The notes under the pieces are model-generated. The model was given only the letters and a program-made list of their open reading frames with translations, was not told the origin of the DNA and did not search any database. Shown here in pieces: positions 45,593 through 59,739 of a DNA stretch of 64,000 nucleotides. How positions within the stretch are numbered: the first letter of the stretch is position 1; each line of letters starts with the position of its first letter. The translations under genes were made by a program, and so were the position numbers. This DNA is from Moniliella sp. 'wahieum' (taxonomy: Eukaryota; Basidiomycota; Moniliellomycetes; Moniliellales; Moniliellaceae): the NCBI GenBank assembly GCA_003971905.1, contig RSEE01000017.1, positions 744,001 to 808,000 of the forward strand, given 5' to 3'.

Positions 45593-46603
45593 TCTTGGCG
45601 CCAGCCCAGTCCATCTCCAGGCCTCTTTGGGCGGCCCAGGGCCCACTGCCCCCCTGGCCCGAGTTGCTGCGCTGGACCAGCACGCATGCTAGCAGCACTC
45701 GCACTGCCCCCGTGCCGCCGCGGCATGGCCTCGTCGGCGAGCGCGCCTTAGTGTGCCCCCGTGCGCCAAACGCGAGCTTGCATGGCGCCAGTGCTGCTGC
45801 ACTCTTGGCACTCGCGCCGACGGCACCACGCCGCAGCCTGCTGGCGCCTGCTGCAGCCCGCCGCAGCTGAGCGCTCAGTCGGAGCACTCAGTGCTCCCTA
45901 GTGCTGAACCACTCACCACCGCCCAGCGCGCATGCGCAGCACCAGCACGCCCTCCCCGAGGGCGAGCGGCTCGCGTGTGCTGCTGCTGCGCTCCCCCGTT
46001 CCATCACACTCAGCGCCAAGCGGCAGCCATTCTCGCTCGCCAGCCGCCGATATCTCACAGTCGCACCGTGCCTGGGCTGGAGTGCCATCGCCTGCCGAGG
46101 CCCACGCCGTGCACGCAGCCGCCGTGCCCCCAACCCCCCTGACCGGTTCGCTTGCGGAGGCAGCGCCCAACGGACGCTCGCCCTGTGGCGCTGCCCGCCC
46201 TGCGCGCACAAGCCCGCCCTGCCTGCACTACTCGCGCCCACTGCAGCATTCCGCTCTGTGCCGTGGAGCTGGAGCTTGGCGCAGCAGCGGGCGGCGCGGC
46301 AGCCGCACTCGGGGTTCTCACACTGCCCCCATGCCCTTATCGTGTTTTCTTCCAGCTCCTGTGGCTCCGCGGCAGCCTCAGGCCTAGGGTTCTTGATACA
46401 GCGCATGTGTCTGCGGGCGCGGTACCTCGAAATCAGTGCGGCCAGGTGCCTGGAGTCGCACCTCTCCTGCCGTGCTGGAGGGACAAGGGGCTGCCTCGCC
46501 TCGGCGTATGGACGACAAAGCCTGCCCGGCTGGCCAGACAGGGCCAGATCCATCGGCTAATCGCATCAGGAGCTGCTAGGATCCAGCCAGAACAGCGTGG
46601 ATT

Positions 46604-46635
46604 TCGATTACCGATTGTCGATTATCGATTGCCGA
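46604..46635. repeat. Heptamer array (CGATTNN)n
   Basis: CGATTAC CGATTGT CGATTAT CGATTGC: four units with exact seven-base period and variable last two bases; TATCGATT carries the ATCGAT palindrome. Confidence 0.85.
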
Positions 46636-47520
46636 ATCCCGCAGTGCACTCGCCCACGCCATCTGGCAGCCACACCATCGGCCAGCTACCGACGTTTCTT
46701 TTTCTTCGCCTGGCCTTTCCTGTTCGCAAAAATACTCCTATGCCTATGCACTGGGCCACTCAGTAGTGCCCAACATGCTCTCATTCAGCAAACAGTACTC
46801 AGCACCCTAAGTCCCTCACTACTCGCCGATGCCAAGCCCCGACGGCCCCGACGACATCCCCCAGGTCACTTCTTCCTCGAGGCCTTTCCGTCTCACGTAC
46901 CTTTCTTCAAGCTGCCCCCGCAGGTCGTCCATGCCAAGTTCTAAGGATGGCCGTCAGTTGGATTAACGTCGAACGTTTTCATCACACGCAGCAACCTCGC
47001 CGGCGGCCCCAGTAAACTTCAAGCGCAGCTAACCACGTAAAGCACGCACCCGAGACGGTCTGCGGTCTGCCAAGCCCTAACTGCCCCAACCTCCAACTAA
47101 GCCAAGAAAACCCTCCGGAGCCCTGCGGAACCCCAGCGTCCATTCGCATCAAGTCGCTAGCTCTCTGCTGTTGACACTTCCTCGTGTGACATGTGACGAA
47201 GCCTGGACAGCCAGAACGCCGGAGCACCTGGGCGTCGGAGATGATGCATATTGCGAACAATAAGGTACGAAAGGGGACCGAGATGGTTGCGTCAGAGGCT
47301 GAGCGTCAGGCCTCAGCCTCAGGTGTCTAGATATATGTACCTGAAATTGCTTTGCCAAGCCCGTGTGGACTTTTAAGTTCAGGCTCCACGCTTCAGTACC
47401 TCAGTACACTCATCGGTATTACTCCGTTCATGGGGTTCTATGGGTCTTGAGCGATTTGAAGCCAAGATGCGCGCGCGATGTATACTAGATGCGCAATGTA
47501 CCGACGCGGCGCGATCTTGC

Positions 47521-47552
47521 ATGACTAGTGACTAGTGACTAGTTACTAGTGA
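47521..47552. repeat. Heptamer array on ACTAGT (GACTAGT)n
   Basis: TGACTAGTGACTAGTGACTA continues with GTTACTAGTGACC: four units on palindrome ACTAGT plus G, one with a T variant. One of the cleanest arrays in the window. Confidence 0.9.
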
Positions 47553-47608
47553 CCATTGAATTGAACGTTCTTGAACACACGCTGAGCGGCTAGATGTATC
47601 GTGAACGT

Positions 47609-47633
47609 GTTGAACGTTGAACGCATTGAACAC
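47609..47633. repeat. Heptamer units on AACGTT
   Basis: GTGTTGAACGTTGAACGCAT followed by TGAAC: two to three GTTGAAC units, about 80 bp from the ACTAGT array. Confidence 0.75.
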
Positions 47634-49793
47634 GACGAGGTTGTGGCCTGTTGTAGCATGTGGTCCCTATCGAGTTGCCTACCTCCTACACGTATCTCTA
47701 TTGCGGTATGCATGTGTGCTTTTCGTCTCCCACAGTGCCGCATGATGATACATCCCAAAAGTTACATGTCAATGTCATTGTCCGAGGTTGTGTTCTATGT
47801 TGCAGGCGGGGCTACGAAACGAGAGGGAAACCAAAGGTCCACAGTCAGAACAGGGGGGAGTGACAAAAGACCACTCGTATTGGAGGGAAAGAGGCATCTC
47901 GTACAAGGAACAAGAGTGTCGCGGAATCAGACAGGGTCAGACATACTTGGTCACAAACATATAGTCACCAGCTTGACTAAACGCTAAACACGCTGACAAT
48001 AATGTGAGCGATGTTTTGTTGTTCTGCAGACCCTGATTTCTCCCTCGTTCATGGTGCTTAAATTCTCCGATCTGGGCTCTCGATCAGATGTCATCTTTCT
48101 CTCTATGAAACACAGCTCACCTGGTCCCTGCTTCTCAGAAATGAATATGATCCGTCCCCTTTCCTTCTTCATATCCATCGATAATGAGAGAAAAGAGCAA
48201 ACGGGAAAAAAGGGAAGAACGAGACGAAGTGTACATAGGAAGCAGGGGAATTGGGGCGAGCTTGAATCACAGTATAGAGGGAGGTTCGGCAGCGCCCTCT
48301 TCGTTCTGCGTGGACCACAGACTGGGGGCGAGATACCAAGAATGTACAAAATCTCTGTTTTCTTGGCGCTATAGCTCACCGTCCGTATTACTCTCGGTCA
48401 CCGAACAGCACGCCCAGACCGGCGTCAAAACAGATCGAGGGTGTATCGTGTCTCCTAGCTCTCATGTTAATCGTCCGCGAAAAAGGATCATTTCACGGTG
48501 TGTGTTGGATATACGTAGCCTCTGTTCAACGTTCATTGGCAAAATGAACGTGCACCCCCTCTCCTCTCAGTTTGCCATTGCGGCTCGTCATTAGCGTCTC
48601 AGGATATGTGTGACCTTTCTGTACGTGTCTTGGGGTTGGGCGGCCTCTTTGTGCGTCACTATTAACTAATGCGAGTACCGTCGATGGTATCAGTAGCCTT
48701 TTGGGACGGGGTATCAGCAATGCCGGCGGGTGGAGATAGCCTACCGGGTGAGGACCAAGAGAATAAGGGTGTCAATTTACGTTGGTCTCTAGAACAAGGG
48801 CAGCGATAGATGACGTAGGCCCGAAGTTGGCAAATTCACCTGGCAAGCCGTCGTCATCCTCTCCCTCTCTCTAAAATTGAACATCTATCAGTTCTTCCCC
48901 AGTATATATGCTGGGGAGATAATGCTCACACAAAACCACAGCAAAAGAACGAGAAAAGATCACTGGAAGAATGGAAATGTGCGTCATATACATTAGAAGA
49001 CTCGGGCGCGATGGCTGATATCATAGTGAATGGAGAGGAGACGCCACAGGTTGTGGAACCTATGAAACGTGACGGAAAGAGAATGGGTCTGAAGAGCAGT
49101 TAGCGGTTAGCAGTCAGCCCATGGTATTCAGAGTATTGTGGTTCTTTTGAATTGACATCCTTCATCTCATCTGAACGGATGAATACGCATCCGTTTCCTC
49201 TGCAGCGCGTCGTGGGATTGCAGACCCCCGACCCAGCGCCTACGCTCGCCTTTTTGTCCCTCTTGTCGGAATTGCATCGATGTCACTAACTGGCTAGCTC
49301 GTCTGAACGATGTTGAACAAACCGGTGTACTCCCTTGTGCCAAAACTGAGCATACGTAGTGAGCATATGTTGCTTTTGGTCTATTATATAGATCGTGGAT
49401 TGAGTCCCCTTTCGTTTCACACCCCATTACAACTGGGCTATCACCAGTGGGTTGTGTTAGTGATGAGGAAGTTGTCAGACTTATTTCAGGGCTTATTCCT
49501 CCGTCAAGCGGCCTTCTCTCACCTCCCAGCGTTCTGTATGTGGGTGGCGCAACGAACTCGCAAGGAAAACGCGAGCAGTGCACAAGCGGCGTGGAGTATC
49601 GATCATCTCTTAACTGGTGGTTCAGATATTTGCATGCCTGTGTATTCCTTAATAGAGGTGACACCCTTTCGCCAACCATGGACCTGTACGTGGTTATGCA
49701 TGCCCTTCACGGTCCCTGCCACTAAAAGCCTCATCCCACCAATGTACGCGATAGACGGTCTTTGCGACATCTCTGAACGCTGTGCATTTACAT

Positions 49794-51324
49794 TTACTTG
49801 AACTTGCGCGCCTGGAGCTTCCAGATCGTCTCGAGCATGATGTTGTGGGTGCCCTCGTAGATCTGGCCAATCTTCGAGTCACGGAGGTATTCTCAATGCC
49901 CATCTCACGGTAAACCCGATCCGCCGCACCACTCGACAGCGCGAGCCGAAGCACGCTCGGCAGTGTTGGCAGCAAACAGCTTGGCAATCGCCGCTTCTTC
50001 CACAAACGGACGACCTTCCTCCTTCAACCGTGCTGCATTGTACACCAGCGCACGCGACGCCTCAATCTGCATCGCCACCTCGGCCATCTGGAACTGTATG
50101 CCTTGAAACGAGGCGACGGGGCGACCAAACTGGTTGCGCTCCAGCGCATACCGCACATCCTTCTCGTACGCCCCCTGGGCCAGACCCCATCTGGGCACCA
50201 ATGCCTACCCGGCCTTCATTCAGGATCTCAATCGCAATCTTGTACCCTTTCCCCTCCTCGCCAATCAAGTTCTCAGCTGGACCCGGACATCGTCCAAATT
50301 CAGCGTGCAAGTCGCCGATGCCTTGATACCCAGTTTCTTCTCCTTTTTCGCAATCTCAATCCCTTGCTCCTTCTCCACGGCAAAGGCAGAGATGCCTTTG
50401 TACCCCTTGGACGGGTCGCCCTGAGCAAGATAATAAGAATCCTGCTTCGGCAGCATTGGTAATCCACATCTTGCTGCCGTTGAGAATGTAGGAGCCATCC
50501 TTGTCCTTCTTGTACGACGTCTTCATCGCGAACGCGTCCGACCCCGACGACGGCTCCGACAGGGCAAAGGAGCCAAGCGTACCCTCGGCAGCAAAGGTAA
50601 GTACTTGTCCTGCGAGGCCTTGTTGGCGTACTTGCGCATCACCGTTGCTACCAACGTGTTATGCACATCGCACAACACAGACACGGAAGGGTCCACCTTG
50701 GCCAGCTCTGGAAGGACAACAGATTAGCACACTGCGGCCAAAACAGGAAACAAAGCACGACAAGGGAAGGCAAGGCAAAGCAAAGCAAAGCCAGGAAGGA
50801 AAGAACCCCACCCATCGCACGCACGTACCCTCAATCACAATGATCGCCGAGGTAAAGGACGATCCGCTCCACCATAGTCCGGATCCGTCTCGATGCCCAT
50901 AAAGCCATTCTCAAACAGACCTTGATGATGGCCGGGTCCATCAGCTCCTTCTCGTCCATCTCCGCAACCTTGGGTGCAATCACTTCCTGGGAAAACGAGC
51001 GGATCGAGTCGCGCAGATCTCTTCTTCCTCGGAAAACTTGTTGAGCGAGTTGATGCCAAACGGCGAGTCAAACTCGCGCGCGGGCACCGAGGAAGTCAAC
51101 GTGCGCACGCGTGGGCACAGGCGGATGGCGGGCCCAGCCGAGCGAGCGGCAGTGCGGGCAAGCGCATGGGCACAGCAGGAAGAGGATGCCAGGCAGCAGA
51201 AACGCACAGGTGGTACCAATCGACAGAGACGGCGGAGGCGAAGGCAGATGCACAGGCAGAGGCACAGGCGCGGCCCGCAGCGTGGACAAAGATTTATCCC
51301 ACCCCTTCCCGCGCCTGACGCCAT
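49794..51324 (-). CDS. Short/branched-chain acyl-CoA dehydrogenase
   Basis: FAD-dependent mitochondrial acyl-CoA dehydrogenase, closest by eye to ACADSB, which oxidises 2-methylbutyryl- and other short-chain CoAs in isoleucine/valine and fatty-acid breakdown. Landmarks from the N-terminus: FGINSLNKFSEEEE, IRSFSQEVIAPKVAEMDE, LFENGFMGIETDPDYGGA, VDPSVSVLCDVHNTLV, TLGSFALSEPSSGSDAFAMK, GSKMWITNAAEA, KKEKKLGIKAS, VPAENLIGEEGKGYKIA, ERNQFGRPVASFQGIQFQMA, ASRALVYNAARLKEEG, and the catalytic-Glu motif QIYEGTHNIMLETI ending KLQARKFK. The intron at 50708-50828 (GTACGT...CTTCCAG) joins IIVIE to ELAKVDPS. Frame breaks occur at about 51015, 50890, 50585, 50450, 50200 and 49880. The start ATG at 51324 is provisional. 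The arginine/cysteine-rich leader may be a mitochondrial presequence or may hide an intron. Confidence 0.85.
50708..50828 (-). other. Acyl-CoA dehydrogenase intron with TTTGC repeat
   Basis: 121-nt intron on the minus strand: donor GTACGT, CTAAT branch-like site, acceptor CTTCCAG. It contains tandem CTTTGCTTTGCTTTGC at 50770-50793, the same pentamer as in the ROT1 spacer/intron. Confidence 0.85.
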
Positions 51325-53113
51325 GGTTAACGGATTCCATGGACAAGGAGGGCCGGAGCAGGGGATTGCCGAGGACCGAAGCGGACGGGTGGGAGCAACA
51401 GAGCAGCACGCACGAGCACACAGTCTTCCGCTGTGGCTTCCCCACGGCCCGGCTTTGCCGGCTGCCGGGGCTGACATGCTGCCGCACTAGGGCAGTCTTC
51501 ATTTCCCCCGCGTCTCAGACAGACAGAAGGAGGCGAGGTGAGCGCAGGGAGCATTATGCCACTGTTGCGTGGGAGTTGATTTGCTGGGCCATTAATATTA
51601 TTCGCATGCTGCTTGTCCTGGGGTTGGGGTCGGCCGTAATAGCCACTGCGCTAACCGCTGAAGCGCTTATTCCCGGAACCGAAGTATCCTCTGATGTGTA
51701 AGCGCTACAAGGTAACGACACCCACAGTAACGTATTGGCGTTCAACACGTTCAACAGGCCAGGCGCTACCACACGACCCACCCACATTGCGAAACAGGGA
51801 CAAAACAAATTGAAGAAAGCTTCAGATGGAGCTGGTATTAGGTCTGAAGTTGATCTGAAGCTTCAAGGTCCAAGATTGAAGCTTGACGAAGTGCCGTTGG
51901 GACACAGACCACAGACAGTCGTAAGAATGAGAGTCATCCTGCGGGTAGACCTAACGTCCTCAAAACGTTCAACATACCCCAAATCTTCTTCCTGAAGCTA
52001 AAGTAATGCATATTGTCACAGCCTACCGTATGATAGAGGCAATCGCCGTACGAGTAGCAGGCGCACACAAACGCTTGCCACCACTCCTTCCGCACATGTA
52101 ACACATACGCCCAATACACCCTGTAAGCGCTACAAGTCAATCAAACGGGGCCTTATACGGATGGAGGGAGGTTGATCATCGACAGATATCCCTCTCGACG
52201 TTTCTTCTGTTACTGTCTCCCTACATCAGCCACACAGAAAGAGATTCGTCCGCGAAAGGGAGGAGAGAATAGTACCAGCGGTGTCGGGGGTTGCAATGCC
52301 TGTAGTACGTAGGCCGCGACGCCTTACCACCCGGTCGTGGCCCCTTAACTTCTGAAGCCTATACGTGCTTACACCGGTCCTGTTGTAACGGTCTGGTTCC
52401 CGAGAGAAAAAAGCAACCTTGCCTGACGGGGCCGAGAGGGGGCCAACTCTCTGCCTGTCGAATGCGAAAAGGAGATGGGTTCTTTCACTCCCCCCCGTGC
52501 TTTGACGACCGGAATCGGACCTTGAAGCGGGCTGGGTCAATTCTCGCCCGCGCTGAGCCATTGGCGTGGCACGACGGACGGTCTTTGGTCCGATTGCTCC
52601 TCCTATGAGATGGGGATGGAACGATGGTCTCCACGTACGACTGTCTTGTCCCCGCGCCTAGGGGCAGTTTAGCTGGTTCCTTGCGCTTGGGGGCGCACTG
52701 GCTGCCCTTGGTGCTGTTTAATTTGCTTCGTTTTCCGGTCACCCGTAAAGCGTAACGTGCCTCGACCTTTGGCTACCCCCCAGAACAATACACCAGTATA
52801 TACCTGCACCCTGCTCCACATGCAACATGATGCCGCCAACGTTTCCTCACTAAATTGATTGACTGACCAGATCTCTACCCCTGCATCCGACTCAGTCCGA
52901 AAGCAGTTTGCTCTGGCCTTGGCTTGACCGTGGGACGTAGTCCCATGTGGCTTGTGTGATGTTCGTCCACACAGGAAGCAGAGCTACGCTGCTACGAATG
53001 GCAGCCCCTCCACGCCAAACCCTGTTGGAAGCGATGGCGTGCAGGAGCTGCTTACGGAGAGGTGCCCAGGGCAAGGGGATGAGAAGCCTAGTGAGGCCGG
53101 TATACACTTACAC
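51325..53113. other. Intergenic spacer
   Basis: 1.8 kb. Degenerate AAGCTT units lie at 51817-51890 (TGAAGCTTCAAGG, TTGAAGCTTGACG). Minus-strand ATG frames at 52226-52561 and 52485-52742 and a 71-residue frame at 52892-53107 show no family signature. No gene is supported. Confidence 0.45.
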
Positions 53114-53498
53114 TTAGTGCTTGCCCGCTGCCTTCTCGGCCTTCTCAGCGTCGGCGACGAACTTCTTGATAAAGTCCTCCTCCTCACTGTTGCGTGCACG
53201 TTCACGTTAGTATGTGCGCAGGGCGGGAGCGCGGGGGGGGAAGATACGCACGTGCTGGAGGCCGAGATGACGGGCTCGGTGGGGCCCGGGGCGGTACCGG
53301 CCTTGGGGCGGCTCATGAAGAAGGCGATCCCGCCGTAGAGGCCGAGGATGCCGGCGGAAAGGAGCGGCTTGGACACTTCGCGGCCTGGGGGACGGAGAGA
53401 GGACAGACGGAAGGGAGAGTCAGCAGGATGCGGGGCTGGGGCCGTGGTGGCAGCGCGCAGCAGCAAACACACGAACGAGTAGGAGTAGTAGCAACCAT
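53114..53498 (-). CDS. ATP synthase subunit k (ATP19-like)
   Basis: Small mitochondrial inner-membrane protein of 75 residues, assembled from three exons without any indel: 53498-53477 (MVATTPT), 53384-53252 and 53186-53114. The middle exon gives a single membrane helix (LLSAGILGLYGGIAFFMS) and a Pro-rich hinge. The last exon gives the acidic/basic tail EEEDFIKKFVADAEKAEKAA. The layout (short N-terminus, one helix, then an EEEDFIKKF-type tail) matches fungal subunit k of the F1Fo ATP synthase, which supports dimerisation of the complex. Length fits the family (about 65-80). Introns: 53385-53476 (donor GTTCGT, acceptor CCCCCAG) and 53187-53251 (donor GTGCGT, perfect TACTAAC branch, acceptor CAACAG). 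The gene is divergent from MYG1, sharing a 387-bp spacer. Confidence 0.7.
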
Positions 53499-53885
53499 GG
53501 CGAACAAGCGGGGTGGGTGAGAAGAACAGCGGCTGCCCTCGCTTCTGCCTCTTGGCGTCGCTTCTGCCTCGCTCACTCGCCCCCCGCCGCGGCGTCCACA
53601 GTGCCGCCTGCCCAGCGCCCTGCTGGCGCCCCAACCCTAGCACGTGTCCGCTGACAAAACGCGTCGGCAGCGTCCGCGTCGGCTGCGCTGGCGCCTTACG
53701 TCAGGCGCTGGGCAGCAGCGGACGTTCGGCACGTGCGCCATCTGCCACTTTCAAATTCCGCGCCGTCGCGCGGTGGGTGCTGGGTGTGCTTCCTGAGCGT
53801 TAGGCCGATGCGAATGCCGAGCCCATTGCCAGTGCGAGAATGCCCGTGCGATGCTCGTGCGAATCCCAATGCGACTGTCAGTGCG
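53499..53885. promoter_or_regulatory. Shared divergent promoter region, ATP19-like/MYG1
   Basis: 387 bp between the two start codons, GC-rich, with no TATA box. It presumably carries both promoters; no specific site could be assigned. Confidence 0.4.
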
Positions 53886-55020
53886 ATGGCCGCCACGCGC
53901 GCCGCTGCGCGTCCACCTCGCCCCCCCGCGGCTGCCCCAGCCCGGCTTTACGCCACCCAGCCACACCCGCCCATCGAGCTGGCTACGCACAACGGCTCCT
54001 TCCATGCCGACGAGGCGCTCGCCGTCGCCCTCGTCCGCCGCCACCCACGCTTTGCTTCCCTCGCCCTCACCCGCACCCGCGACCCCGCCTTGCTGGATCG
54101 CGCAGCCCTCGTCCTGGACGTGGGGGGCGTGTACGATCCATCCACCCTGCGCTTTGACCACCACCAGCGTAGCTTCGACTCCACCTTTGACGCCGCCCAT
54201 ACGGTGTGGTGCGTCTCTCTTCGGCTGGCCTGTGTGGAAGTACGTCGTGTCCTCCCCCCCCCTCCCCTCTTCGCCGCGAAAACTAAATGGAAAACACTCC
54301 CAGACACTTTGGCCAAGACATCCTCGCACACAACTTTCCCCATCTGACCCCACTCGAGAGTGGAGACGGTTTGGATCAAGCTCTACGACGATGTGGTCCA
54401 ATCCATTGACGCGATTGACAATGGAATCCCACGTAGCAACCCGCCTTCCCACTATTCCATTCGCACCGACCTTTCTTCTCGCATTAAGCGGCTCAACCGC
54501 GCTGGAACCAAGTGGTGACCGATGCCGAGTTGGACACCAAGTTTGCTCAGGCCAGCGCGATGGCCGGACAAGAGTTTTGGGACATGGTGGAAGACACGGT
54601 GCATTCCTGGATTCCCGCACGCGCCGTGGTACATGAAGCCATGTTGACGCGCACCAGCAAGGTACCCGGTGTCGAGGGACAGGTACTCGTGCTGCCCTGT
54701 GCGGCTCCGTGGAAACAGCACCTGTTCAATTGGGAGCGCGCTCTGGCTGTGGATCAGCCCATCCTCTATGTGCTGTACCCGGACGAACACGGCCGCTGGC
54801 GCGTACAAGCCGCCCCCGAGTCGTTAAGAGAGCTTTGCGTGTCGCAAAGCGCTGCCAAAGCCGTGGCGGGGGTTGAGAGACGATGTGATAGCCAGCGTTA
54901 CTGGTATTCCGACTGCACGTTTGTTCATGCCACCGGCTTTATCGGAGGCAGCCTCACCTATGAAGGGCGGTCGCCATGGCACTTCAGGCACTGGCATGGA
55001 ATCCCGAAGGGAATACATGA
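53886..55020 (+). CDS. MYG1: MYG1 family protein (UPF0160, DHH-like exonuclease)
   Basis: About 357 residues. The ATG at 53886 gives an Arg/Ala-rich presequence (MAATRAAARPPRPPAAAPAR) ending LYAT, consistent with mitochondrial import. Family motifs: LATHNGSFHADEALAVALV, LDVGGVYDPS, RFDHHQRSFDSTF, RLSSAGLVWKHFGQDI, LYDDVVQSIDAIDNGI, NWERALAVDQPILYVLYPDE, RWRVQAAPES and DCTFVHATGFIGG. The HNGxxHxDE and DHHQR motifs hold the metal-binding residues of this nuclease family, which processes mitochondrial and nuclear RNAs. Intron 54240-54303 (GTACGT...TCCCAG) splits the VWK-HFG junction. Frame breaks occur at about 54190, 54232, 54355, 54500, 54860 and 54967. With the last one repaired the protein ends LQALAWNPEGNT at 55020. 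Confidence 0.85.
54240..54303 (+). other. MYG1 intron
   Basis: 64-nt intron, donor GTACGT, branch-like AACTAAAT, acceptor CTCCCAG. Joins GTGTGGAA to ACACTTTGG to give VWKHFGQD. Confidence 0.8.
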
Positions 55021-56026
55021 ATACTGATGCATAGCCAAGGCGAGCAAAGAGGGTATGGGATGCGCTTAAAACGCGTGCTTGCACTGGCGACCACTGATTG
55101 GAATGTTTGGGAACCTGTACAACCAGGTCAATGTACTAAGGACACAGAGCAAGCACGGCGAGGCAAACGTGCGCCCTTGCTGCGTTTGTTAGGCGATACA
55201 GCTCCTTTTCCCGCATGATCCATCCTTGTCGACCTGGCCCGCCTTGGCTTTGGTCCTCATCTCCTTGGCAAGGCGCTTCGACTCGTGCCCTGGCTCGTTG
55301 TACCATCCCCCCTTTGTGCGACGAGCCGGGGGAATGGCTTGGACCGGCTCGGCCGTCGCACGCTGGCCGGCAGCACCAACCTTTGTTCAACGCTGAGAAC
55401 GAAGAGGTAGAACTTGGCTAAAGCTTCTAGAAACGCGTGTTGGCGGTGTACTCGGTCGCCTCATGCAAATACAGCTGCTCATTTAATGTAACAGGTTCTA
55501 CCCATTTTCATCGCAAACAAAACAGCGTTTAACCCCTCAGTACCGTTTTCGACAGTGGAAGAAGTGCGAAAACGTTTTGGCCGAGGCCTGGGGCCAAGCG
55601 GCGACGCCCAACCTGGACCGGTTTGTTTGCGCTTCACGGACGATGCACTGCAATTGGCCCAAGAATCCAAACCAAACTGACCAAGCACATCTCAACCGAG
55701 CAGTTCAACTCAACGGTCAGACCTGACATGTATACCGCCTTACCACAACAATACACGTTTACCATGCCACCACACGCACAGAGCAAGCGTAGTAGAATGC
55801 GTGCGCAAGGTGGTTTTGCAGAATGTAGGCCTATGTGACCAGGGGAAACACGATCCTATACAAAAGGGACTGCGATGGACAGTTATGGACAGTTCCAGCA
55901 TCCAGGCACGAGGGCCGATACGAGGAGAGACGACAAGGCAGAGCATAACGGAACAGAGGGAGGAAGAGCGTAACCCGGCATGGAAACCAGAACGGGATCG
56001 AGCCCAGAATCCCAGAAAATGCCAGT
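55021..56026. other. Spacer with possible unrecognised plus-strand gene
   Basis: No family is recognised, but a coding-like plus frame runs 55492-55680 (FNPSVPFSTVEEVRKRFGRG ... LRFTDDALQLAQESKPN, TGA at 55680) with no ATG, preceded by acceptor-like TGTAACAG. A donor at 55407 would join it to an upstream open frame (55215-55406, ending LFNAENEE). On the minus strand, a short frame ending EQLYLHEATEYTANTRF (stop at 55427) also looks protein-like. The two readings conflict and both could be chance. 55.7-56.0 kb shows nothing further. Confidence 0.25.
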
Positions 56027-56325
56027 TCACTTTCCCTTTTGGCCTTGGGGTCCCCCACCTTCGGCGGCGCGGGCAGCCTTGCCTGGAAAGAAGGTACGAT
56101 GTCAGTCGAGAGAATGCCAGATGTCAGGATGCCAAAAAGGGTCGCGCAGGGCACCCGGGCGCGCGACGGACAGACTTACAGCCATCTTTTGACGGATAAT
56201 CTCCGCGTCCTGCTCGCGGCGCGGGCAAGCGAGGTGGCGGACTGCTTGGCCTTGCCCTTGTTGGCCGCTGCGGCTTTCTTCTGCGCCTTGGCCCGGTCCT
56301 GCTCACGCTGGTTGCCGCGGGTCAT
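56027..56325 (-). CDS. SERF/4F5 small basic protein
   Basis: Short, highly charged protein of about 65 residues. The start MTRGNQREQDRAKAQKK is the hallmark of the SERF (4F5) family, followed by an Ala/Lys-rich stretch (AAAANKGKAKQSATSLAR), EQDAEIIRQKMA and, after the intron, AARAAEGGGPQGQKGK. SERF proteins are disordered and modulate protein aggregation and ribosome-related or nucleolar processes; the exact role is unsettled. The intron is 56078-56179 (donor GTAAGT); using the GCAAG acceptor keeps the frame. One base is missing at about 56220 in the GCGCG run before GAGCAG. It is divergent from the helicase gene by 208 bp. Confidence 0.75.
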
Positions 56326-56533
56326 GGCGGCGGTGTGGTTGGGCAGGCAGACTAGCGGGCGGTAGAGCCTGTAGAGCACCCGCCGTGCCTCTGCGCGCCG
56401 CGAGGAGAAAATGAGGCGTTGGGGCGGAATTACATAACCCTTAGTCCCGCCTGGCCACGGCCGCCACCAGTACCACTTCCAGTGCCATTAGATTGCAGCT
56501 TGGCTCTGCTTTGCCGCGTTGCTGCACCGCACG
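56326..56533. promoter_or_regulatory. Shared divergent promoter region, SERF/DHX16
   Basis: Only 208 bp separate the two start codons, so both transcripts must start within it. It contains GTGTGGTTGGGC near the SERF side; there is no TATA box. Confidence 0.45.

Positions 56534-59739
<3,206 letters not shown>

Larger units (their letters stand above)
45593..49793. other. Intergenic spacer, GC-rich then repeat-bearing
   Basis: 4.2 kb without a recognised gene. 45.6-46.55 kb is GC-rich with long antisense open frames of random composition. A short GC-rich frame at 46828-46968 (MPSPDGPDDIPQVTSS) could be a small or partial gene. Heptamer arrays sit at 46604-46633, 47521-47552 and 47609-47633. 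47.7-49.8 kb has short frames only. Confidence 0.5.

Noticed and set aside
45593-46560. Long overlapping open frames on both strands
   Set aside because: The region is very GC-rich, where stops are rare. Products are Ala/Arg/Pro-rich and differ on each strand with no motif.
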